Source: an uncultured Bacteroidales bacterium
GTDB taxonomy: Bacteria > Bacteroidota > Bacteroidia > Bacteroidales > P3
DNA: 10,345 bases
Assembly (NCBI GenBank): GCA_947177315.1
Contig: CAMWTX010000040.1
Location: forward strand, 1-10,345
Reading direction: 5' to 3'
Shown here: in pieces, positions 1 through 5,848 of the stretch
How the letters are laid out: every line of letters starts with the position of its first letter
Numbering within the stretch: position 1 is the first letter of the stretch
Position numbers and translations under genes: made by a program
The notes under the pieces: model-generated
The model's input: only the letters and a program-made list of their open reading frames with translations
What the model was told of the DNA's origin: nothing
Databases searched by the model: none

Positions 1-101
1 GTATCCGCGTTCAGCTTTCGGCCGGACACGAAAGGGCGCACCTCGACAAGTGCATCCAGGCCTTTACCAAGGTAGGCAAGGAACTGGGCGTGCTCAAATA
101 G
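1..101 (+). CDS. kbl: Glycine C-acetyltransferase (2-amino-3-ketobutyrate CoA ligase), C-terminal tail, partial
   Basis: Only the last 32 codons are present, in the frame that starts at base 3 and ends with TAG at 99-101. The tail contains IRVQLSAGHE, then an amphipathic helix, and ends GKELGVLK. This matches my memory of the C-terminus of the PLP-dependent alpha-oxoamine synthase family, most closely glycine C-acetyltransferase (Kbl), which converts 2-amino-3-oxobutyrate plus CoA to glycine plus acetyl-CoA in threonine breakdown. The catalytic lysine and PLP site lie upstream of the window, so a sister enzyme such as 8-amino-7-oxononanoate synthase or a serine palmitoyltransferase-like protein is not excluded. 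A hairpin followed by a T run comes directly after the stop. Confidence 0.65.
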   Translation, partial: IRVQLSAGHERAHLDKCIQAFTKVGKELGVLK

Positions 102-109
102 GAATTCCT

Positions 110-141
110 TTTGCAATATTGAAAGCCGGTTGCTACTTTTG
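110..141 (+). promoter_or_regulatory. Bacteroidota-type sigma-ABfr promoter for the thioesterase/methyltransferase pair
   Basis: TTTG at 110-113, a 20-bp spacer, then TACTTTTG at 134-141 match exactly the known Bacteroides consensus TTTG-N19-21-TAnnTTTG. Transcription would start roughly 7-9 bases downstream, near 148-150, giving a leader of about 45 nt before the ATG at 193. The -7 element lies in the loop of the putative terminator of the preceding gene. Consensus match is seen directly; promoter activity is inferred. Confidence 0.7.
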
Positions 142-158
142 TGGTTGCCGGCTTTTTT
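122..158 (+). terminator. Putative intrinsic terminator of the kbl-like gene
   Basis: AAAGCCGG (122-129) pairs perfectly with CCGGCTTT (148-155). The loop is 18 nt and the T run spans 153-158. The 8-bp stem followed by six T residues, 20 bp after the TAG at 99-101, fits a rho-independent terminator, although the loop is longer than usual and holds the next gene's -7 element. Confidence 0.55.
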
Positions 159-192
159 AGTTTACGGCAGATGCCGGCAAAATAAAGAAACG

Positions 193-600
193 ATGAAAGA
201 CATAGCCAAAGGAACCACGGCCTCCGTAGAAAGAACGGTGGAGCCGCAAGACTTTGCCAGCGTTCACGGTTCGGGTTCGCTGCCGGTGTATGCCACGCCC
301 GCCATGGCGGCGCTGATGGAAAAGACCGCCTGCGTGCTGCTTGAACCTTATATGGAAGAGGGCGAAACCACGGTGGGCATTTCCCTCAACCTCCAGCACC
401 TCAAGGCCAGCCTTTGCGGCATGAAACTGGTCTGCACCGCCACGCTTGTGCAGGCGGAGGGGCGCAAGACGGTGTTCGACATCGAGGTGCGCGATGCCCT
501 TTCGGTGGTGGGAACGGCGCGCCACGAGCGTTTTTCGGTCTTGGCGGAGCCTTTTATGCAGAAAGCCGAAGAAAACAAGAAGAAATGCGAAATCCGATAG
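193..600 (+). CDS. Hot-dog fold acyl-CoA thioesterase, FlK-like (fluoroacetyl-CoA thioesterase family)
   Basis: This 135-residue cytoplasmic protein resembles FlK, the fluoroacetyl-CoA thioesterase of Streptomyces cattleya. FlK uses Thr42, Glu50 and His76. Here T35, E43 and H69 occupy the same relative positions: T to E is 8 residues and E to H is 26 residues in both. The surrounding motifs are ATPAMAALME and VGISLNLQHL. The later strands (VRDALSVVGTARHERF, roughly 104-119) fit the end of the hot-dog fold. I chose ATG at 193 rather than an upstream TTG at 130, because the TTG lies before the predicted transcription start. The tail is Lys/Glu rich. The methyltransferase-like gene follows 23 bp after the stop, so the two are probably co-transcribed. 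The physiological acyl-CoA substrate is unknown. Bacteroidota relatives are usually annotated only as thioesterase family proteins, and fluoroacetate specificity should not be assumed. Confidence 0.8.
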   Translation: MKDIAKGTTASVERTVEPQDFASVHGSGSLPVYATPAMAALMEKTACVLLEPYMEEGETTVGISLNLQHLKASLCGMKLVCTATLVQAEGRKTVFDIEVRDALSVVGTARHERFSVLAEPFMQKAEENKKKCEIR

Positions 601-623
601 TTTGTCGGAATAATTTTTGAGAT

Positions 624-1754
624 ATGCCGAGCTACATAGCCAAGACACTGCAAGGGCTGGAGCCCGTTTTAGCCAAGGAATTGAAGGCCCTGGGAGCCAC
701 CGATGTAAAGGAATCGAGCCGGGCGGTATTGTTCGACGGGAGCCAGAAGGTTCTCTATAAAGCCAATTACCTTTGCCGCACGGCATTGCGTATTTTAAAG
801 AACATCAAGTCGTTCGATATCGAAACACAGGACGACCTCTATGAACAGGTGTATGCCGTGCCTTGGGAAAAGATTTTTCCCGTAGATGCCCTGATGACCC
901 TGAAGGCCACCTGCATCGATTCGGTGTTTTCGCACACCCGTTTCGCCTCGCAGCGTGTCAAGGATGCGATTGTGGACCGTTTCCGCCGGGTGCTGGGGCA
1001 AAGACCCTCGATCGATAACGAGTATTACACGATTCGCGTGGAGCTCTTTATGCGCAACAACCATTGCGAGCTCATGCTGGATTCTTCCGGACTTTCCCTG
1101 CACAACCGGGGATACCGCAAACCCCATTCGGAAGCCTTTACCGAAGTGTTGGCTTCGGGGCTGCTGGCCTTGAGCGGCTGGACACCCGACAAGAACCTCT
1201 TGGTTCCTTTCTGCGGCAACGGAGTCTTGGCCATAGAGGCGGCCATGCAGGCAAGCAATATGCCGGCCGGCTATTACCGCAAAGGCTATTCCTTTCAGTA
1301 TTGGAACGATTTTGACCCGAACCTCTGGAAAGAGATCAAAGACGATGCCATCAAGCAGATAAGCGACCCGCAGGGCGAAATCATCGCCATAGATTCCGAT
1401 GGTCTGGCGGTGGAAGAAACCGAGGCGCGCTTGAAGAAAATCCGCCTGCATCTGGATGTGAACCTGCAGCTTTCCGACTTTATGCAGGGCGTCAGGCCCG
1501 AAGGCATGGAGGATGCCGGAGGCTGGTTCATCATTATCCGGATGCCCAAGGTGGGTTCACCCGAGAATTTCGAGGCGGAAGATTTCTATACCGAGGTGGG
1601 CAATGTGCTCAAACGCCACTATACCGGCGCGCAGGCCTGGGTTTTCAGCACCGAAACAGACGTCATCAAGTTCGTGGGGCTCAAACCCGGACACAAGGCC
1701 GTTGTTTGGGAAAACAAGACCGAGGCGCGTTTTTACGGCTATTCCATACAATAA
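624..1754 (+). CDS. THUMP-domain class I SAM methyltransferase-like protein (RlmL/YpsC family) with degenerate catalytic motifs
   Basis: This 376-residue protein has the layout of single-domain YpsC/RlmL-type 23S rRNA guanine-N2 methyltransferases. A ferredoxin-like/THUMP RNA-binding part spans about 1-155, the family signature SLHNRGYRK is at 158-166, and a Rossmann methyltransferase domain covers about 170-376. The opening MPSYIAKTLQGLEPVLAKEL is typical. The catalytic landmarks are eroded. The usual DPFCGSGT SAM-binding loop reads VPFCGNGV (194-201), losing the acidic residue and the threonine. The usual NPPYG motif IV, which holds the target guanine, is replaced by RMPKVG at 306-311. The acidic motif II survives as IDSD (256-259). 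There are no stops or frameshifts, and length matches the family, so this is not a decaying pseudogene by appearance. It may have become a non-catalytic RNA-binding factor or may use altered chemistry. It lies 23 bp behind the thioesterase gene and probably shares its promoter. Confidence 0.82.
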   Translation: MPSYIAKTLQGLEPVLAKELKALGATDVKESSRAVLFDGSQKVLYKANYLCRTALRILKNIKSFDIETQDDLYEQVYAVPWEKIFPVDALMTLKATCIDSVFSHTRFASQRVKDAIVDRFRRVLGQRPSIDNEYYTIRVELFMRNNHCELMLDSSGLSLHNRGYRKPHSEAFTEVLASGLLALSGWTPDKNLLVPFCGNGVLAIEAAMQASNMPAGYYRKGYSFQYWNDFDPNLWKEIKDDAIKQISDPQGEIIAIDSDGLAVEETEARLKKIRLHLDVNLQLSDFMQGVRPEGMEDAGGWFIIIRMPKVGSPENFEAEDFYTEVGNVLKRHYTGAQAWVFSTETDVIKFVGLKPGHKAVVWENKTEARFYGYSIQ

Positions 1755-1798
1755 CGGGAATTTTTAACTAAATTCGCACACTTTAAAACTGAACGACC

Positions 1799-2305
1799 AT
1801 GAAAAAAATCCTTTTGTCGGCTATCCTGGCTTTGGCAACTTACGTTTGCTTTGCCCAGCAACTGCCTTCGGTCAACATCAAAGACCTCAACGGCAAACAA
1901 ATCAATACCGCCGATTTGAATAACGATGGCAAACCGATGATTATCAATTTTTGGGCCACCTGGTGCAAACCTTGCCTCAAGGAAATGAGCGCCATCAACG
2001 ACGCCTATCTGGATTGGGTGGACGAAACGGGCGTGAAGATGTATGCCGTTTCGATCGACGACTCGCGTTCTTCGGCGCGTGTAAAGACGATTGCCAACGC
2101 CCAGGCTTGGGAATTCGATGTATTGTTGGACGAAAACGGCGACTTTAAGCGCGCCATGAATGTGGCCAATCCGCCGCACGTGTTCGTTATCGACGGCAAG
2201 GGCAACGTGGTGTTCCAGCACAACGGCTATTCCGACGGCAGCGAACAGGAACTTATCGAAGTGGTTCGCCGTCTGAACGCCGGAGAAGAAATCAAACAGA
2301 AATGA
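1799..2305 (+). CDS. TlpA/ResA-like periplasmic thiol-disulfide oxidoreductase
   Basis: This 168-residue thioredoxin-fold protein has an N-terminal signal peptide (about 1-19, charged MKK start, hydrophobic core, cleavage near FAQ-Q). The redox motif is WCKPC, with cysteines at 56 and 59 in the context INFWATWCKPCLKEM. The cis-proline is P126 in NPPHVFVID, at the position of the usual VPTTFLID. Family members act in the periplasm and usually reduce disulfides, for example in cytochrome c maturation or for cell-envelope partners. No cytochrome genes are nearby. Its neighbours downstream are an outer-membrane barrel, an Omp28-like lipoprotein and a T9SS cargo, all with paired cysteines, so these are plausible clients. 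It starts 44 bp after the methyltransferase-like gene. A weak -7-like TAAATTCG at 1769-1776 (one mismatch) lacks a matching -33 box, so I do not call a promoter there. Confidence 0.88.
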   Translation: MKKILLSAILALATYVCFAQQLPSVNIKDLNGKQINTADLNNDGKPMIINFWATWCKPCLKEMSAINDAYLDWVDETGVKMYAVSIDDSRSSARVKTIANAQAWEFDVLLDENGDFKRAMNVANPPHVFVIDGKGNVVFQHNGYSDGSEQELIEVVRRLNAGEEIKQK

Positions 2306-2420
2306 ACGTTATATAACGCCATTTGGGGAGCCTCCGAGCGCAAGGCCCAGCGTAAGGCCGCCGCGCAGCCCGTTTCCCGATAGTGTTATCCAATAAAGAA
2401 AAAATACATCGTAGCCGGTG
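2306..2420. other. GC-rich spacer with palindromes between the thioredoxin and barrel genes
   Basis: The 115-bp gap holds several self-complementary segments. A perfect 12-bp palindrome, CGTTATATAACG, lies at 2307-2318, immediately after the stop codon. A two-part hairpin follows: GCGC (2338-2341) and GGCC (2344-2347) pair with GGCC (2356-2359) and GCGC (2363-2366). A short GATA-GTGT-TATC hairpin lies at 2379-2390. No T run follows the GC-rich hairpin and no TAnnTTTG box is present, so neither a classical terminator nor a promoter is evident. It could be an mRNA processing or stabilising structure, an operator, or a copy of a dispersed intergenic repeat. Confidence 0.4.
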
Positions 2421-4133
2421 ATGAAAGCAACACGCATATTTACCGCCGTTTTTGTCTGCTTTGCCTTTTGTGCGGCCGTTTCCGCGCAGAGCAAGTTCGA
2501 GGAAGTCATGGCGCGCGGAACCTTGTCGGGAAACATTCAGTTGGATGCCCAGCTGTATTTCAAGGATTCCTTGATCGGTTCTCCCGAGGTTCCCGAAAAA
2601 TTCAGAAGCAACAGTTTCGCCTACCTGCAATACACCAACGGCAAGTTTACGTTGGGGGCGCGTTTCGAAGGCTATTTCAAGCCGATGCTGGGCTATGACG
2701 CCCGTTTGGACGGCTGGGGCGTGCCTTACTATTTTGCCCGTTTCAGCGGCGACATCATCGACGTTACCGCCGGTTCGTTCTACGAACAGTTCGGTTCGGG
2801 CATGATTCTGCGTTCCTATCAGGACTGGAACCTCGGTATGGACAACGCCATCAGCGGGGTCCGCGCCATTATCCGCCCCTACAAGGGCATCACGATTAAA
2901 GGTTTGGTGGGAACCCAGCGGCATTTCTGGGATCATGTGGGCTTGATTCGCGGTGTGGATTTGGATTTGGCGTTCAACGACTTTATCAAACCTATGGAAG
3001 ACTGGGGCACGCGCATTACCTTGGGCGGTAGCTTCGTTTCCAAATATCAGGCGGACCAGACCATTATGGTGATGCAGCAGCAGGACGACGGCATGCATCA
3101 ATACAAGTTGGGATTGCCCAAGAACGTAGGTTCGGCGGCGGCCCGCTTGAATGTGGAAAGCAACGGCTTTACCTTGGGCGGTGAATATGTCTATAAAGCC
3201 AACGACCCCTCGGCGGAGAACGGTTATATCTACCGTCCCGGACAGGCCTTGTTGCTTAATGCCGGTTACTCTACGCGCGGTTTCGGTGTCTTGCTGCAGG
3301 CCAAGAGCGTGGATAATATGGGATTCCGCGCCGACCGTCAGGAATTGGGCAATTTTGGTTTTATCAACTATATGCCGGCGCTTACCCGCCAGCATGCCTA
3401 CAGTTTGGCTTCCATTTATCCGTATGCCTGCCAATCGTTGGGCGAAGTGGCGTTCCAGGCCGATGTGCAGTATAAATTCAAGCGCGGAACGGCTCTGGGA
3501 GGTAAATACGGAACGGATTTAAAGGTAAATTCCAGTGTGGCTTTCGCTCCCAAAAGAACGGACATTACCGGCGAAACGCCCGGTGCCACGACGCCTATGA
3601 TCGGTTCTTACGGATATAAGACCAAGATGTTCCATATGGATGCCGACCAAATATATTTTATCGACGCCAATTTGGAAATAGCCCATAAGTTCAACAAGCA
3701 TTTCAAGATGACCTTGATGTATATGTTTGAACGCTACAACCAGGAAGTGGTGGAAGGCCACGGCGATCCCAAGGCCTTTATCCATACCGTGGTGGGCGAT
3801 TTTACCTATATGTTCCTCAAAAAACATGCCTTGCGTCTGGAATTGCAGTATCTGCACACCAAACAGATTGAACAGGATTGGTTGATGGGAACGCTCGAAT
3901 ACACCTTTGCGCCCAGTTGGTTCGTATCGGTTTCCGACCAGTGGAATGTGGGTAATAACGATAAAGATATGCGCCTGCATTACTATTATGTGTCGGCGGG
4001 TTATATCCATGATGCTACCCGTATTTCGCTCTCCTACGGCAAGATCCGCAAGGGCATCATGTGTGCCGGTGGGGTATGCCGCGAAATGCCGGCTTCCAAT
4101 GGGGTAATGCTTACGATGAGTTCTTCATTCTAA
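2421..4133 (+). CDS. Outer-membrane beta-barrel protein, DUF6029-like
   Basis: This 570-residue exported protein starts at ATG 2421; the GTG directly before it is in frame but less likely. The signal peptide spans about 1-22 (positively charged start, FVCFAFCAAVSA, then Q). The rest alternates polar and aromatic/hydrophobic residues as in transmembrane beta strands and ends in Phe (MTMSSSF), as outer-membrane barrels do. The motif YEQFGSGMILRSY (121-133), followed by LGMDNAISGVR, and the terminal CAGGVCREMP (548-557) match what I recall of the Bacteroidota family annotated DUF6029, whose function is unknown. The last strand region keeps a Cys pair, C548 and C553. The next gene (Omp28-like lipoprotein) begins 17 bp after the stop, so the two are co-transcribed. 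Its role may be to bind, anchor or display the lipoprotein and T9SS cargo; this is inference. GC is about 50-60% in sampled lines, unlike the following genes. Confidence 0.78.
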   Translation: MKATRIFTAVFVCFAFCAAVSAQSKFEEVMARGTLSGNIQLDAQLYFKDSLIGSPEVPEKFRSNSFAYLQYTNGKFTLGARFEGYFKPMLGYDARLDGWGVPYYFARFSGDIIDVTAGSFYEQFGSGMILRSYQDWNLGMDNAISGVRAIIRPYKGITIKGLVGTQRHFWDHVGLIRGVDLDLAFNDFIKPMEDWGTRITLGGSFVSKYQADQTIMVMQQQDDGMHQYKLGLPKNVGSAAARLNVESNGFTLGGEYVYKANDPSAENGYIYRPGQALLLNAGYSTRGFGVLLQAKSVDNMGFRADRQELGNFGFINYMPALTRQHAYSLASIYPYACQSLGEVAFQADVQYKFKRGTALGGKYGTDLKVNSSVAFAPKRTDITGETPGATTPMIGSYGYKTKMFHMDADQIYFIDANLEIAHKFNKHFKMTLMYMFERYNQEVVEGHGDPKAFIHTVVGDFTYMFLKKHALRLELQYLHTKQIEQDWLMGTLEYTFAPSWFVSVSDQWNVGNNDKDMRLHYYYVSAGYIHDATRISLSYGKIRKGIMCAGGVCREMPASNGVMLTMSSSF

Positions 4134-5460
4134 TCTAAAAAGAGATAGTTATGAAAACGACAAAATATATCGGTGGTTTTATTTTGGCTGGTTTATTGCC
4201 TGCTTTTGTTGCTTGCGACAAGATTAAGGATGGAGATCGGTTGATAGACCAAGGTGTTGTTGAAATAAAAAGTGAACGTTGCGTATTGTTGGAAGACTAT
4301 ACCGGGGTACGCTGTGTAAACTGTCCGGACGCGGCTGCTACAACAAAATTGTTACAGGCTACATATGGAAACAATTTGATTGTGGTGGCTCTTCATCCCC
4401 AAGGTTTTCCTACATTAACGATGCCTTATGATGAAGATCAGGATTTGAGTACGGCGATTGCGCGTACCTATTATGATGCGTTTCAGATTTCCAGTTTACC
4501 TCAGGGTATGGTTAATCGCAAAAAAGTATTACCGTATCTGGCTTGGGGTGGTGCTATCCAAGAGGTTTTTGATGATACATCTACCGATTATGTAAATTTA
4601 GTAGCGTCAGCCAAATTGAGTGGAACGAACATGCAAGTAAATATCAATGGCAATTTCAAACAGGATTATTCTGCAGAAGGAGATATTAATGTAATTGCTA
4701 TGGTTGTGGAAAACAATATTACAACACAACAAAACTCGCATGAGGGAAGGATTAAAGAATATGTACATAACCACGTGCTAAGAACTGTTATCAGTGATGA
4801 TGTGTGGGGCGACAAGATATTGGATGCCCATCCCTCAGAAGGTGCGGATTTTACTAAACAATACACAGCTACATTGAATGAGGCTTGGAAAACGCAGGAT
4901 TTGGCTCTTGTAGTGGCGGTAGTAAATGCCAGAAGCAGGGAAGTGTTACAGGCTGCATATGCACATTTTAAATAGAGTTTAAACCTAAAATAATAAGACA
5001 GAAATGAAAAAGTTTGTTATTTCAATACTTGCTGTAGTGGCTGGTATGAGTTTAGTATCGGCACAGAACTTTACAGTGAGTGCTAATGGTAGTAAGATTG
5101 CTAAAGGCGACACGGTTACGGTAACTGGTGCTATTAGTGAAAACGGAGGGGATTTGTATGCTTATCTTACGATAACGAATAATACAGAAGATACAGTAAG
5201 AATTAAACCCACTTTTGATCTTACAAATGTTCCGGAAGGAAATATGGTGGCTTTTTGTTCGGGTAATTGTTTTCCGGACATCAATGATCTTCCAGTTTTG
5301 ACTATTGAACCTGGAAAAACTTTAGGTGAAGGAGACTTTGATCGTACGGATTTACAGTATATGCTGGTGAAAGCTATTTACGATACGGTTGTTGTTGGAT
5401 GTTTCTTTACCGATACGGCCTCTAAAGATACTATGATCTTTTCCGTTAGATATATTCCCA
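4134..5460. other. AT-rich compositional island covering the Omp28-like gene and the T9SS cargo passenger
   Basis: By hand count, 4141-4980 is about 40% GC and 4981-5460 about 37% GC, against about 57% for 5461-5700 and 50-60% in sampled lines of the upstream barrel gene. The left edge lies at the end of the barrel gene. The right edge falls inside an ORF at the linker before the T9SS sorting domain (about codon 153). No direct repeats, integrase or transposase were seen at either edge. This fits homologous replacement of a surface-protein segment better than insertion of a mobile element. Confidence 0.7.
4151..4975 (+). CDS. Omp28-related outer-membrane lipoprotein with CxxC motif
   Basis: This 274-residue protein has a lipoprotein-type signal peptide: charged MKTTK, a hydrophobic stretch, and a lipobox-like FVAC with the lipidated Cys at 22. 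Asp/Lys residues follow (CDKIKDGD), compatible with Bacteroidota surface export of lipoproteins. The segment LLEDYTGVRCVNCPDAA (46-62) is the hallmark of the Omp28 family, named after a 28-kDa outer-membrane protein of Porphyromonas gingivalis. Its C55-V-N-C58 pair sits where thioredoxin-fold proteins hold their redox cysteines, and HPQGFP follows. C44 is a third mature-region cysteine. Length fits the family. It lies 17 bp after the barrel gene and 28 bp before the T9SS cargo gene, so all are likely one operon. Base composition (about 40% GC) is far below the upstream genes, suggesting replacement or recent acquisition. Whether it is catalytically redox-active is inference. Confidence 0.83.
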   Translation: MKTTKYIGGFILAGLLPAFVACDKIKDGDRLIDQGVVEIKSERCVLLEDYTGVRCVNCPDAAATTKLLQATYGNNLIVVALHPQGFPTLTMPYDEDQDLSTAIARTYYDAFQISSLPQGMVNRKKVLPYLAWGGAIQEVFDDTSTDYVNLVASAKLSGTNMQVNINGNFKQDYSAEGDINVIAMVVENNITTQQNSHEGRIKEYVHNHVLRTVISDDVWGDKILDAHPSEGADFTKQYTATLNEAWKTQDLALVVAVVNARSREVLQAAYAHFK

Positions 5461-5723
5461 CCAAACCGGGTCGTCCTAACGTTGCCAATGAAAACCGCGA
5501 ATTGGTGGGCGTAAGCGTTTATCCCAACCCTGCCGACGGTTTGTTCAACCTGAACGTTCCGGCACGTGCCCAGGTGGAAATCTTTTCCGCCAACGGCCAA
5601 GTGGTAAGGCAGATGGAAGTGGGCGCAGGACAGACCTCCTTGCAGCTCAACAACGCCGGTATCTACTTTATCCGTGTACGCGCCAACGGCAAGCAAGCCG
5701 TAAAACGCCTCGTGGTAAGATAG
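5004..5723 (+). CDS. Small T9SS cargo protein with C-terminal type A sorting domain
   Basis: This 239-residue secreted protein has three parts. Residues 1-20 are a signal peptide (MKKFVISILAVVAGMSLVSA). Residues 21-150 form a beta-rich passenger of about 130 residues with a C85-SGN-C89 pair in FCSGNCFPD and a lone C133. Residues about 167-239 are a T9SS type A sorting domain with VYPNPADGLFNL, VEIFSANGQVV, GIYFIRV and the terminal KRLVVR. This domain directs export through the outer membrane by the type IX system and is normally removed when the protein is attached to surface lipopolysaccharide. The passenger resembles an Ig-like fold by its strand pattern, but I do not recognise a characterised function. 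It follows the Omp28-like gene by 28 bp, and two strong terminators follow it. GC is about 37% in the signal-plus-passenger part and 57% in the sorting domain, with the switch in the linker near residue 153. Confidence 0.86.
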   Translation: MKKFVISILAVVAGMSLVSAQNFTVSANGSKIAKGDTVTVTGAISENGGDLYAYLTITNNTEDTVRIKPTFDLTNVPEGNMVAFCSGNCFPDINDLPVLTIEPGKTLGEGDFDRTDLQYMLVKAIYDTVVVGCFFTDTASKDTMIFSVRYIPTKPGRPNVANENRELVGVSVYPNPADGLFNLNVPARAQVEIFSANGQVVRQMEVGAGQTSLQLNNAGIYFIRVRANGKQAVKRLVVR

Positions 5724-5744
5724 TTTTTAGATTCGGTGATATTT

Positions 5745-5773
5745 AAGAGGCCCGGCTTCGCCGGGCCTCTTTT
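5745..5773 (+). terminator. Intrinsic terminator of the exported-protein operon
   Basis: An 11-bp perfect stem (5745-5755 with 5761-5771, core GAGGCCCGG/CCGGGCCTC) closes a 5-nt CTTCG loop and leads into TTT. It lies 21 bp after the T9SS cargo stop codon. Confidence 0.85.
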
Positions 5774-5796
5774 GTATGGGGTATCCGGGGTACAAC

Positions 5797-5828
5797 AAAA
5801 AAAGCCGCTCCGAACGGAGCGGCTTTTT
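5797..5828. terminator. Bidirectional intrinsic terminator between convergent genes
   Basis: AAAAAGCCGCTCCG (5799-5812) pairs perfectly with CGGAGCGGCTTTTT (5815-5828), leaving a minimal AA loop or a GAAC tetraloop. An A run on the left and a T run on the right let it terminate both the plus-strand operon (as back-up) and the minus-strand formimidoyltransferase gene, whose TAA stop is 20 bp away. Confidence 0.88.
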
Positions 5829-5848
5829 CGTTATGGGCAAAATGTGAA

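Noticed and set aside
130..192. Upstream TTG start for the thioesterase, adding 21 residues
   Set aside because: The TTG lies ahead of the predicted transcription start, and the added residues have no counterpart in FlK-like proteins.
157..786. 209-codon minus-strand ORF across the thioesterase gene and the start of the methyltransferase-like gene
   Set aside because: The opposite strand carries proteins with recognisable family motifs; this translation is Arg/His rich with no domain.
2292..3434. 380-codon minus-strand ORF antisense to the barrel gene
   Set aside because: It mirrors a well-supported outer-membrane protein; composition is typical of an antisense shadow and no motif is recognisable.
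4134..5460. Genomic island or insertion sequence as the cause of low GC
   Set aside because: No integrase, transposase, terminal inverted repeats or target duplication are visible, and the right edge lies inside an intact reading frame.
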